Shown in pieces: positions 1 to 8,161 of a stretch of DNA of 44,657 bases. The stretch is from Gammaproteobacteria bacterium (lineage in GTDB: Bacteria; Pseudomonadota; Gammaproteobacteria; SZUA-229): the NCBI GenBank assembly GCA_029882395.1, contig JAOUKT010000021.1:1-44657 (forward strand), written 5' to 3'. Position 1 is the stretch's first letter. Every line of letters begins with the position of its first letter. The notes under the pieces are model-generated. The model was not told the origin of the DNA, did not search any database, and saw only the letters and a program-made list of their open reading frames with translations. The translations under genes and the position numbers were made by a program.

Positions 1-12
1 TATGACTTATGA

Positions 13-1731
13 CTATGATTTTTTATCGTAGTTATTATTGTCCTGCTGATGATAATAAATGCCTTTGCGATAATTGATTAATGCATTGGTCGATGAGTCG
101 TAGCTATGGGTTTCTTCTCGGTGTGATAATTCTCCCTGAATGTCGCCTGCCAGTTCTTTGCCGTATTCAACCCCCATTTGGTCAAATGAGTTAATGTTCC
201 AGATCACGCCCTGCACAAATACTTTATGCTCATAAAGCGCGAGGATAGAACCCAGTGTTTTCGGTGTGAGTTTTTCAAATAAAAGCGTATTGCTGGGTTT
301 ATTGCCATCAAAGACTTTATGCGCAAACAGGGTATTTATTTCATCATCTGGCACACCTTCTTCACGTAGCTGATCCAGTGCTTCGCTGGTGGTTTTGCCG
401 TGCATCAGGGCGCGGGTTTGTGCAAAGCAGTTGGCGACTAATACCCGGTGATGGTTGCCCATTGGGTTCTGGCTGATGCAGGGCACTAGAAAATCAGCCG
501 GTACCGGTTTTGTACCCTGGTGCAACAGCTGGAAAAAAGCGTGCTGGCCATTGGTTCCCGGCTCACCCCAGATAATCGGCCCGGTCAGGTAATCGACCCG
601 CTCGCCTTCACGATCAATGGTTTTGCCGTTACTTTCCATATCCAGCTGTTGCAGATAAGCCGGTAGGCGCCTGAGGTACTGACTATAAGGCATTACCGCA
701 TGGCTTTGGGCATCAAAAAAGTTGTTATACCAGACACCGAGCAGGGCCATGATCACCGGCATGTTTTCTTCTAATGGCGCGGTTTTAAAATGCTGGTCCA
801 TGGCATGCGCGCCTTCGAGCAGTTCTTCAAAATGATCCATGCCCAGATATAACGCAATCGGCAAGCCGATCGCTGACCACAGTGAATATCGCCCGCCAAC
901 CCAGTCCCAAATCTGGTAAATATTATCCGCCGAGATGCCGAAATCCTCGGCCGCTTCGGTATTATTGGTGACCGCGACAAAATGCCTGGCGACGGCTTTT
1001 TCACTGCCGACCAGGTCCAGGAACCAGGCTTTTGCACTGTCGGCATTGAGCATGGTTTCCTGGGTTGTAAATGACTTTGATGAAATCACAAACAACGTCG
1101 ACTCCGGCTCCACCTGTTTTAAGGTTTCCTGCAAATGGGTGGCATCAGCATTGGAGACAAAATACGCATTCAAGCCGCGCTGCGCGTAGGGTTTCATCGA
1201 TTCACAGACCACCATCGGGCCGAGATCAGAGCCGCCGATGCCGATATTGATAATCGACTTAATACGCCCGCCGTTATAACCACGCGCTTCACCTGAGCGC
1301 ACCGCATCAGAAAAAACGCGCATTTTCTGCAGCACTTGCCGAATCTCTGGCATCACATCAAGCCCGTCAACATACATCGCCTGTTGACTGCGGTTTCTCA
1401 GGGCCACATGCATCACCGCCCGGTCTTCAGTCAGGTTGACGTGTTCGCCGGCAAACATTTTATCGCGCCAGCTTTCCACCCCGGCCGTTTTCGCCAGCTC
1501 AATCAATAAACGCCGGGTCTCATCGGTGATACGGTTTTTGGAATAATCCAGCAGGATGTCGCCCAGGCGGATATGGAACTGATGAAAGCGCTCTGGATTC
1601 GAGGCAAACAAGTCACGCATATGCAAAGTCCGGTTTTGCTGAAAATGCGCTTTTAGCTGTTGCCAGGCCTCGCTGTCGGTAATTGATGAATTGCTGGCAG
1701 ATGCGTGTGCATCCGTATTCTTGGCGGCCAT
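13..1731 (-). CDS. pgi: Glucose-6-phosphate isomerase
   Basis: Cytosolic enzyme interconverting glucose-6-phosphate and fructose-6-phosphate in glycolysis and gluconeogenesis. The protein is about 572 residues, close to the 549 of the E. coli enzyme plus a short polar N-terminal extension. Visible family marks are GIGGSDLGP (about 165), the SSKSFTTQET phosphate-binding stretch (about 218), VGGRYSLWSAIG (about 280, PGI signature 1), MESNGK, GEPGTNGQHAFFQLLHQG (about 390, with the catalytic Glu and His) and FDQMGVEYGKELA near the C-terminus (signature 2, catalytic Lys). A start at 1737 is also open, but AGGA at 1738-1741 sits six bases before the ATG at 1731, so the latter is preferred. The gene is complete and ends in TAG at 13-15. 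It diverges from ppc across a 312-bp region with a tandem duplication. Confidence 0.97.
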   Translation of the reverse strand: MAAKNTDAHASASNSSITDSEAWQQLKAHFQQNRTLHMRDLFASNPERFHQFHIRLGDILLDYSKNRITDETRRLLIELAKTAGVESWRDKMFAGEHVNLTEDRAVMHVALRNRSQQAMYVDGLDVMPEIRQVLQKMRVFSDAVRSGEARGYNGGRIKSIINIGIGGSDLGPMVVCESMKPYAQRGLNAYFVSNADATHLQETLKQVEPESTLFVISSKSFTTQETMLNADSAKAWFLDLVGSEKAVARHFVAVTNNTEAAEDFGISADNIYQIWDWVGGRYSLWSAIGLPIALYLGMDHFEELLEGAHAMDQHFKTAPLEENMPVIMALLGVWYNNFFDAQSHAVMPYSQYLRRLPAYLQQLDMESNGKTIDREGERVDYLTGPIIWGEPGTNGQHAFFQLLHQGTKPVPADFLVPCISQNPMGNHHRVLVANCFAQTRALMHGKTTSEALDQLREEGVPDDEINTLFAHKVFDGNKPSNTLLFEKLTPKTLGSILALYEHKVFVQGVIWNINSFDQMGVEYGKELAGDIQGELSHREETHSYDSSTNALINYRKGIYYHQQDNNNYDKKS

Positions 1732-1745
1732 ATGCATTCCTGAAT

Positions 1746-1791
1746 TTGTATGCGCTTATAATCTCATATTGTATGCGCTTATAATCTCATA
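1746..1791. repeat. Perfect 23-bp tandem duplication upstream of pgi
   Basis: Two abutting identical 23-bp copies, 1746-1768 and 1769-1791, each beginning TTGTATGCGCTTATAATC. Each copy carries one TATAAT hexamer (plus strand) and one AATCTCAT element. The array begins 14 bp upstream of the preferred pgi start and lies in the pgi-ppc divergent region. A duplicated regulator site or promoter element is possible; a simple slippage duplication is the alternative. Confidence 0.9.
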
Positions 1792-1806
1792 AAAGAACAT
1801 GAGATT
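1783..1806. promoter_or_regulatory. Inverted repeat AATCTCAT-N8-ATGAGATT, possible operator
   Basis: Perfect 8-bp arms at 1783-1790 and 1799-1806 separated by 8 bp. The left arm lies in the second copy of the 23-bp duplication, and a further direct copy of the half-site is at 1760-1767, giving three half-sites upstream of pgi. The geometry fits a dimeric regulator, but no regulator is identified. Confidence 0.4.
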
Positions 1807-1942
1807 CATAATGTTAAAAACAAATTCCTGATCTGGCATAAAAACACTTATAATCAAATACTTACAAAACCACTACAAACACTGATGCTCTCAAATCAGG
1901 TATTTTTACTGAATCAGGCAAGCGTGGGAGCTGATTTCCACG

Positions 1943-1948
1943 TATAAT
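1943..1948 (+). promoter_or_regulatory. Possible -10 element for ppc
   Basis: A perfect TATAAT lies about 95 bp before the chosen ppc start. No convincing -35 hexamer is found 16-18 bp upstream, so activator dependence or chance is equally possible. The rest of the 1732-2043 gap is AT-rich and holds only the repeat and inverted repeat described separately. Confidence 0.3.
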
Positions 1949-2043
1949 AGCGGGCTAATTTTGCCTGATTAATGGGCTCAACTCACAATAATTGGCTTTT
2001 GCTAGAACAGAGCCCATTGAAAGCTATAGAGAACAGATACGGT

Positions 2044-4848
2044 ATGAGTGTGATACAGACTCCCATTAATGATAAAGCTTTGCGATCACGCGTTAAATTA
2101 TTCGGTACCTTGCTGGGTGATGTTTTGCGCAAACTGGCCGGACAGGAAATCTACGACGCGGTAGAAAAACTGCGGACCGGTTATATCAGCCTTAACAAAA
2201 CCGACAACCCGCGTAAACGCCAGCAACTGATGACCTTCATTCAGTCACTTGATGCCGATACACTGGTGCAGGTAGTGCGCGCCTTCAGCACCTATTTCAG
2301 CCTGGTCAATATTGCAGAAGAGGCGTTTCAGCACCAGGAACGCCGTAACAAAGTGCGCCGTGACGAAACCCTATGGCACGGCTCTTTTGACGCCACCTTC
2401 ATTGAATTCAAAAAACAGAATTTAAGCGTCGAGCAGGTGCAGCGACTGTTAGACCAGACAACGTATATTCCGGTTTTTACCGCCCACCCGACTGAATCCA
2501 AACGCCGCACTATCATGCTGGCGTTGCGCCGTATTTTTACCACCAATGAAAAACTCAATGAAAGCCGGCTCAGTAAAACGCAGAAAGATAATATTGCCTA
2601 CGAGCTGGAAACACTGATTCAGTCTTTATGGCGCACCGATGAAGTACGCACCAACAAACCACAGGTTAAAGACGAGATTGAAAACGGCCTGTTCTATTTC
2701 CGCGAATGCCTGTTCGATGCGATACCGGATGTTTACCGCAATCTCGAAAGTAATTTAAAGAAACATTTTCCCGGTCATCAGTTCAATATTCCGACTATCC
2801 TGAAATTTGGTTCGTGGATCGGTGGTGACCGCGACGGCAACCCGTTTGTTAAACCGGAAACCACCGAAATGGCCCTGCAACTGCAGTCGAAGACGGTGTT
2901 TATCCAGTACGCGACCAAGCTGCATATCCTTTTCAAACAACTGACGCATTCCAGCCTGTTATGTCATACCACTGAGGCTTTTAATGAAAGCCTTAAAAAT
3001 GACGAATCGATTCGCTTTAATGTATTTTCAGAGCGCGCCGAGGCTTATCAAAACTCACCATATCGCCGCAAAATCGCCTATATGCAGCACCGTATCAATC
3101 AAAATATCATTAATATTAAAGCCCAGCTCAGCGGCAATTATGATAAAGATACCTCTGATGCCTACACTTCTGAATCTGACTTTCTGGCTGACCTCCGCGT
3201 CATTTATGACTCATTAGTTGCCGATGGCGACGAACGCATTGCCGAGGGCGAACTAAAACGTTTAATGCGACAAGTCGAAACCTTTGGTTTTTATTTGCTA
3301 AAACTCGATATTCGTCAGGAGTCGACCCGTCATACCGACGCGGTGGCCGATGTTTTCAAACAGATTAAAAACGCCCCCGATTATCATTCACTGACAGAAG
3401 AGCAGCGCCTGCAGACATTAGCCGACTATATCGATACGCCTCCTGTATTTGAGCTGGATAAAGAAAAACTCGACAACTTAAACATTGAAACGCTCAATGT
3501 GTTTGAAACCATGTTTAAAATGCAGTCTGAAATCAGTGAAAAAGCTTTTGGCGCTTATGTTATTTCAATGACACACGCTGCCAGCCATATTATGGAAGTC
3601 ATGTGGTTAGCCAGCCTCAATGGCCTGGCCGGCAAAGACGACAATAATCAATGGTTCAGCAAACTGATTATTTCACCTTTATTTGAGACCATTGAAGACC
3701 TTGAACACATCGAAATTGTGCTCAAAAAATTACTCGACAACTCAGTCTATACCGGTTTATTAAAAGCCTCCGGCAATCTGCAGGAAGTCATGCTCGGTTA
3801 TTCCGATTCCTGCAAAGACGGCGGCATCATGGCCTCTTCATGGAATCTGTATGAAGCACAACAAAAAGTCATCCGCCTGACGGCAGAAAAAAGCGTGGAA
3901 TGCCGTTTATTTCATGGCCGTGGCGGCACCATTGGTCGTGGCGGCGGCCCCACTCATGATGCGATTGTGGCCCAGCCTGAAGGCACGGTGCACGGACAGA
4001 TTAAATTCACCGAACAGGGTGAAGTCTTGTCCAACAAATACAGCAATACCGAAACGGCTATTTATGAGCTTACCATGGGCATTACCGGCCTGATGCTGGC
4101 CAGCCGCTGCCTGGTCACGGATTACCCGAAGCCAAAAGCCGAACATATACAGATCATGCAGCAGCTGACGGCGCTGGGTGAACACGCCTATCGTGACTTT
4201 ACTGATTCCGATAACGGTTTTCTGGATTATTTTTACGAGGCCACGCCGGTGTATGAAATCGGCATGCTCAATATCGGCTCTCGCCCGTCTCACCGGAAAA
4301 AAGCCGACCGCTCTAAATCATCGGTGCGTGCGATTGCCTGGGTCTTTGGCTGGGCGCAGTCTCGCCAGACCATGCCGGCCTGGTTTGGCATAGGCTCGGC
4401 ATTAGAGTCATACATTCTAAATGACAGCAGTCACATCAAAAAACTGCAGGACATGTATGACAACTGGCCTTATTTCCGTGCCTTAATCAGCAACACCCAG
4501 ATGGCGCTGACAAAATCAGACATGATCATTGCCGAGCAATATGCTCAGCTTTGCGTCAACCCTGAAACAGGTAAGAGCATTTTTGCTTTAATGAAAGCCG
4601 AGCATGACCGCACCGTTGATAGCATCCTGAACGTCAGTCAGTCACACAGCCTGTTAGAACATAACCCGACCCTGGCTTTATCGCTGAGCCGGCGTGATCC
4701 CTACCTTGATCCGTTGAATCATATCCAGGTCACACTGCTCAAACGTTACCGCGATGAATCGTTACCCGAAGCAGAACGTGAACAATGGTTAAGCCCGTTA
4801 TTACGTTCGATTAATGCGATAGCGGCGGGAATGAGAAATACCGGCTGA
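2044..4848 (+). CDS. ppc: Phosphoenolpyruvate carboxylase
   Basis: Adds bicarbonate to phosphoenolpyruvate to give oxaloacetate, the main anaplerotic reaction feeding the TCA cycle; cytosolic homotetramer. With the ATG at 2044 the protein is about 934 residues (E. coli 883). Recognisable sites in order are [11 protein letters not shown] (about 146, catalytic His), GGDRDGNP (about 260), [10 protein letters not shown] (about 585), [18 protein letters not shown] (about 623, glycine-rich active-site loop), a [17 protein letters not shown] block, and the conserved C-terminal tail ending AAGMRNTG. The frame stays open upstream to 1972, but those 24 residues have no family counterpart and MSVIQ at 2044 fits better; the ribosome-binding site (GAGA) is weak. 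The stop is followed two bases later by a heptamer repeat array. Confidence 0.97.
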   Translation: MSVIQTPINDKALRSRVKLFGTLLGDVLRKLAGQEIYDAVEKLRTGYISLNKTDNPRKRQQLMTFIQSLDADTLVQVVRAFSTYFSLVNIAEEAFQHQERRNKVRRDETLWHGSFDATFIEFKKQNLSVEQVQRLLDQTTYIPVFTAHPTESKRRTIMLALRRIFTTNEKLNESRLSKTQKDNIAYELETLIQSLWRTDEVRTNKPQVKDEIENGLFYFRECLFDAIPDVYRNLESNLKKHFPGHQFNIPTILKFGSWIGGDRDGNPFVKPETTEMALQLQSKTVFIQYATKLHILFKQLTHSSLLCHTTEAFNESLKNDESIRFNVFSERAEAYQNSPYRRKIAYMQHRINQNIINIKAQLSGNYDKDTSDAYTSESDFLADLRVIYDSLVADGDERIAEGELKRLMRQVETFGFYLLKLDIRQESTRHTDAVADVFKQIKNAPDYHSLTEEQRLQTLADYIDTPPVFELDKEKLDNLNIETLNVFETMFKMQSEISEKAFGAYVISMTHAASHIMEVMWLASLNGLAGKDDNNQWFSKLIISPLFETIEDLEHIEIVLKKLLDNSVYTGLLKASGNLQEVMLGYSDSCKDGGIMASSWNLYEAQQKVIRLTAEKSVECRLFHGRGGTIGRGGGPTHDAIVAQPEGTVHGQIKFTEQGEVLSNKYSNTETAIYELTMGITGLMLASRCLVTDYPKPKAEHIQIMQQLTALGEHAYRDFTDSDNGFLDYFYEATPVYEIGMLNIGSRPSHRKKADRSKSSVRAIAWVFGWAQSRQTMPAWFGIGSALESYILNDSSHIKKLQDMYDNWPYFRALISNTQMALTKSDMIIAEQYAQLCVNPETGKSIFALMKAEHDRTVDSILNVSQSHSLLEHNPTLALSLSRRDPYLDPLNHIQVTLLKRYRDESLPEAEREQWLSPLLRSINAIAAGMRNTG

Positions 4849-4850
4849 CG

Positions 4851-4930
4851 CAGTTGGCAGTTGGCAGTTGGCAGTTGGCAGTTGGCAGTTGGCAGTTGGC
4901 AGTTGGCAGTTGGCAGTTGGCAGTTGGCAG
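4851..4930. repeat. Heptanucleotide tandem repeat, 11.4 copies of CAGTTGG
   Basis: Eleven perfect 7-bp units at 4851-4927 plus CAG at 4928-4930, with no interruption, starting two bases after the ppc stop. Because 7 is not a multiple of 3, every frame through it gives a seven-residue peptide repeat; open frames here on the minus strand (LPTANCQ-type peptide) are repeat artefacts. The pure array should be prone to slippage. The remainder of the gap to 5041 is AT-rich with no clear terminator. Confidence 0.97.
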
Positions 4931-5041
4931 TAAATTCTAATTTTTGGAAATTCATTGTCAACTGAATCTTTAAGTCTTTTGGCTTTTACTGCAAACTGAT
5001 AACAGCCCACTGAAAACACTATTTTTCTCTACAAACTTTTT

Positions 5042-5911
5042 CTATTCACATATCCAGAACACAACATCTTGTTCCTCGAGAAACCGTCGCGCATTTTTCC
5101 CCTGCAATAAAGCAAAGGTCGCTAACATGCCCGCCTCAATGCAGGTATTGGCCAGTACCGATACCGAGCGTGGTGCCTGCTCAACCGGCCAGCCCGTCTT
5201 CGGGTTTAAAATGTGGCTATAACGCCTGTTATCTTTCATTAAAAAGCGCCTGGCATCGCCACTGGTTGCAAATGCGCCCTTAGATAACTGCACACCCGCC
5301 ACGGCTTTTTCACCGCTGCGAGAGGGGTCGTCAACACCTACTGTCCACGGCACGGCCATTAAACGTGGCCCGGTTGCGACCAGGTCACCGCCAAAATTGA
5401 CCAGCACATTAACCTCGGCGGCATGCTGTTTTAAGCACTTAGCGACGTGATCGACAGCATACTCTTTGCCAATGCCGCCCAGATCAATTTGCATGCCTGG
5501 CTGCAGTGTTAACAAGGGCCTGTTCCATATCAGCTTTGGCCAGCCAATCCGTTGCAATAGCGGCTTGATGACAGCTGCCTGCGGCACACGATCACTGCCG
5601 TCAAATTGCCAGGCCTCTCTTAAAACGCCGGAGGTAATATCAAACAGTCCGTCACTGAGTTCATAACACTGGGCCGAAAAATCCAGCAGATCGGCGGTTT
5701 CCTGATCGACACGGATGGCCTCTGCTGCCGAATTATTAATCCGGTAAATAATATTATCCTGTCGATAACGGCTAAATTTCTGCTCGATTCGCCTGGCCTC
5801 AGCCATTGCCAGCTCTGCCAGTTGTCTGGCCAGGTTTTCATCGTCACAGGCGATCAGGCATTCACAGGGACTGGCCATGGCCTGGAAGCGGGCGCGCCAA
5901 TAGTCATCCAC
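5042..5911 (-). CDS. apbE: ApbE-family FAD:protein FMN transferase
   Basis: ApbE enzymes move FMN from FAD onto Thr or Ser of target redox proteins, a Mg-dependent reaction usually in the periplasm. Family stretches seen: FQAMASPCEC near the N-terminus, LSDGLFDITSG (about 95), QIDLGGIGKEYAVD (about 145), NVLVNFGGDL (about 170), SKGAFATSGD (about 208), SHILNPKTGWPV (about 235) and a C-terminal EAGMLATFAL block. The start is a GTG at 5911; a TGA lies in frame 13 codons upstream, so no signal peptide or lipobox can be added, unlike most ApbE proteins. It is the last gene of a four-gene operon, 29 bp after the DUF3570 gene. The family call is firm; its target is not known, and the neighbouring DUF3570 protein is the obvious candidate. 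Confidence 0.9.
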   Translation of the reverse strand: MDDYWRARFQAMASPCECLIACDDENLARQLAELAMAEARRIEQKFSRYRQDNIIYRINNSAAEAIRVDQETADLLDFSAQCYELSDGLFDITSGVLREAWQFDGSDRVPQAAVIKPLLQRIGWPKLIWNRPLLTLQPGMQIDLGGIGKEYAVDHVAKCLKQHAAEVNVLVNFGGDLVATGPRLMAVPWTVGVDDPSRSGEKAVAGVQLSKGAFATSGDARRFLMKDNRRYSHILNPKTGWPVEQAPRSVSVLANTCIEAGMLATFALLQGKNARRFLEEQDVVFWICE

Positions 5912-5940
5912 TTTTTCAAAAGATTCGATAACAGCTGCCT

Positions 5941-7188
5941 TTATTCAAAAAGTTTTTTATAACTCAGCTGAAACACCAGCGCTTCATTGACATCAAACAG
6001 TGAGTTTTTATATTGCCAGCGGATGTGTTCAACACGCACTCTTAATTTGCCGTGAGCGGAAAACGTCTTGCCAATATTGAAGCCAAGCGTGGTGCCATCG
6101 ATTTCATCCAGACGATAATCAGCACTGCCGTACTCAGGAAAGCCATTCGGACCGAACACTTCCTGCTCGATGGCGAAATAATAAAAGTTGGCGGCAGTCT
6201 GATCATAAAAACGCAGATGCGGTTCGATAAAAAAATCATTTTCGTATCGAATTTTCAAACGAAAATCGAGCGTATTTGAAACTATATCCCAGTCATCCCA
6301 GTAATAGCGATACGACATATGCAAAACGTTGTCATTGCGCGTGCTATGCGCCATCGAACCGTAAAGGCTGCTGCGCTGCCTGACGGAAGGCCGGCTTTCA
6401 TAATAGGTATCTTTTTCATCAAAGCCGGCTGACGGGTCGCTAATATCCAGCAGCTGGGTACGGCTAATCAGCTTATACGGATCGGTTAAATAACCTTCAT
6501 TAAAGCCGGTAGAAAAATTCAGCTGGCCCAGGGTTCGCCGGTTAAACACCCGCGTGACACCGAAAATAGTATCCAGTGTTACCCGGGTGCCATTCTCCAG
6601 CGTTTCACCGCCACCGTATAAAGCAAAGGGCTCCGGTGTGCCGCCTGTTGAGCGGCGCACATCATCGAATGCCACCGCAACACCGGCCGTATAGGTGACA
6701 ATACGGCTGCTGCTATCCTGAGCATAATTGGTATTCAGGCCGAACGAGGTATAGTCTTTTTCAACCGAAATGCTGCTGCCATAATTGATGCGGTAAAGGC
6801 GTTTTTTGGTATGCTCCCAGTCCAGTGATACACCCAGGCGCGTATCACTAAATTCTGCCAGTGCAGTACTGCCGCTCGAGGCACTGAAACCACCCGCACC
6901 GGATGGCGTTGTGATTGTGGTGAAACTGCCCGCGCCTTCAAGCGCACCACTGGGTGTGGAACCGCTCATGGTATCAAACACCAGATCGACTTTGACTTTG
7001 TCGGACTCACTGATATTGGTGACCAGGGTGCCGATCATTTTATTAACCGTGATCCGCTCTTCTTCTTCGTAATGTAAAAATGACGCATCAACCGCCCAGT
7101 CTTCCGCTCCTGCCGCCATGACGCTCTGCGCATTGTGGGCTAATAAACTACAGGTCGCCAGGGCTAACTTTTTTTGAATGGATTTCAT
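5941..7188 (-). CDS. DUF3570 outer-membrane beta-barrel-like protein
   Basis: Exported protein of 415 residues. An N-terminal signal peptide (KK, hydrophobic core, likely cleavage near AxA at 24-26) is followed by alternating aromatic/polar strands throughout and a C-terminal strand ending in aromatic-rich FQLSYKKLFE, as expected for an outer-membrane beta-barrel. I recognise it as DUF3570 from its pattern and its operon partners (DUF4266, ApbE, TlpA-type thioredoxin). Residues 72-78, D-T-M-S-G-S-T followed by PSG, resemble the D-x-x-[ST]-G-A-[ST] sequence that ApbE flavinylates, which is an inference. It starts two bases after the DUF4266 stop, suggesting translational coupling. The molecular function of the family is unknown to me. 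Confidence 0.85.
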   Translation of the reverse strand: MKSIQKKLALATCSLLAHNAQSVMAAGAEDWAVDASFLHYEEEERITVNKMIGTLVTNISESDKVKVDLVFDTMSGSTPSGALEGAGSFTTITTPSGAGGFSASSGSTALAEFSDTRLGVSLDWEHTKKRLYRINYGSSISVEKDYTSFGLNTNYAQDSSSRIVTYTAGVAVAFDDVRRSTGGTPEPFALYGGGETLENGTRVTLDTIFGVTRVFNRRTLGQLNFSTGFNEGYLTDPYKLISRTQLLDISDPSAGFDEKDTYYESRPSVRQRSSLYGSMAHSTRNDNVLHMSYRYYWDDWDIVSNTLDFRLKIRYENDFFIEPHLRFYDQTAANFYYFAIEQEVFGPNGFPEYGSADYRLDEIDGTTLGFNIGKTFSAHGKLRVRVEHIRWQYKNSLFDVNEALVFQLSYKKLFE

Positions 7189-7190
7189 AT

Positions 7191-7460
7191 TTAATTACAA
7201 CCACAACCGCCGCCGCCCACACCTTTACCGCCGGTCGCCGCTTCTTTACTGAAATAAATATGGTCATCCGCATAGGTCATCAGGCCGTCATCAACCAGCT
7301 GCATGTCTTCCTTAGCCAGCTCACCACGTTGCCAGGGTTTGACTTTTTCATAATTGAAGAGTGAGTCCTTCACCGTATTGGAGACATCCTTCATGGTCGA
7401 ACAGGCAGAGAGCCCTGACAGCACTAAAAGCACTGCGATATACTTTTTACTTTTATGCAT
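7191..7460 (-). CDS. DUF4266 small lipoprotein with Gly-rich CGC tail
   Basis: An 89-residue lipoprotein: signal peptide with lipobox LSAC (Cys at about 20), a KPWQRGELAKEDMQ core, a DDHIYFSKEA segment and a C-terminal GGKGVGGGGCGCN. This is the DUF4266 pattern as I know it, always small and usually beside DUF3570. The start ATG overlaps the TlpA stop by one base (TAATG), and TAGGA lies five bases upstream, so it is coupled to the thioredoxin gene. The tail with two cysteines separated by glycine could bind a metal, be a thioredoxin substrate, or be modified. No function is established; envelope location is inferred from the lipobox. Confidence 0.88.
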   Translation of the reverse strand: MHKSKKYIAVLLVLSGLSACSTMKDVSNTVKDSLFNYEKVKPWQRGELAKEDMQLVDDGLMTYADDHIYFSKEAATGGKGVGGGGCGCN

Positions 7461-7954
7461 TATTTTCCTAATAATGTGCTGATCTTGCTTTCCATATCAG
7501 CGCGCTGAGATTTTTTGAAACCCCGGTGTTTATCCACAAGCTTGCCGGAGCGGTCAATCAAATAAGAAGTGGGCATCACTTCAACCTGATATTTTCCAGG
7601 TGTCACACCGTTGGGATCATAGGCGATGGTGAATTTTGCCGGCACCTGGCGCAGAAAATCGTCAGCCGCTTGCTTGTTGTCATCAAGGTTGACACCTATC
7701 ACCACCAGGCCTTTAGATTTATACTTTTCCTGCATCTCGTTCATCCACGGAAACGACTTGCGACAGGGCACACACCACGAGGCCCAGAAGTCGAGATAGA
7801 CAACCTTGCCGCGATATTGCTTCAGGCTAAGCTGGCCATGATCACCTTTTAACGAAAACAAAGGTGCCTGGGCCGCCTGGCTTGTACTGCTGAATAAGAA
7901 AGTTAAAGAAATAAAAAATGCGCTCAGAACAAACGGTTTGAATGGCAATACCAC
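7460..7954 (-). CDS. TlpA/ResA-like thiol-disulfide thioredoxin, exported
   Basis: A 164-residue thioredoxin-fold protein exported by an N-terminal signal peptide (hydrophobic 8-22, cleavage near SQA-AQA). The active site is WCVPC (Cys61, Cys64) and the cis-proline loop is EVMPTSYLID, both typical of TlpA/ResA-like reductases that keep periplasmic cysteines reduced. The start is GTG at 7954, supported by GGGAGG six bases upstream; no competing ATG fits. It is the first gene of the operon with DUF4266, DUF3570 and apbE. The CGC tail of the next gene's product is a plausible substrate. The 194-bp gap upstream holds no promoter I can defend, only a weak TATAGT on the minus strand. Confidence 0.93.
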   Translation of the reverse strand: MVLPFKPFVLSAFFISLTFLFSSTSQAAQAPLFSLKGDHGQLSLKQYRGKVVYLDFWASWCVPCRKSFPWMNEMQEKYKSKGLVVIGVNLDDNKQAADDFLRQVPAKFTIAYDPNGVTPGKYQVEVMPTSYLIDRSGKLVDKHRGFKKSQRADMESKISTLLGK

Positions 7955-8140
7955 TGCAAGCCTCCCGGTAATTTATGAATTGATCATAGCTTAAAAGAAA
8001 TACCACTATATCGGTAGTTTTTCAGTAAAAAAACAGCTTTTGTCCTGATATCCGCTGATATACGGCAATAATAATCGTTCGCGGCCAGGCTTTGTTCTGC
8101 GCCAGTGACCGTTAGCCATGACAGGCCGGGGCTGTTATTA

Positions 8141-8161
8141 TTTATTGTTTATTGTTTATTG
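8141..8161. repeat. Three tandem copies of TTTATTG
   Basis: A 7-bp unit repeated three times at the 3' end of the 5'-nucleotidase gene. It encodes the last residues (NKQ) and the TAA stop at 8149-8151, and continues past it. Slippage here would alter only the extreme C-terminus. Confidence 0.7.

Noticed and set aside
3907..4293. A 128-codon frame antisense to ppc
   Set aside because: Lies entirely within the well-supported ppc gene; codon content follows the complement of the conserved glycine-rich loop.
4851..4930. Possible CRISPR array
   Set aside because: The unit is only 7 bp with no spacers, and no cas genes occur in the window.
4746..5019. Two minus-strand open frames encoding repeated LPTANCQ peptides
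   Set aside because: They arise from the heptamer repeat read in several frames; no ribosome-binding site or family, and one overlaps the ppc coding end.
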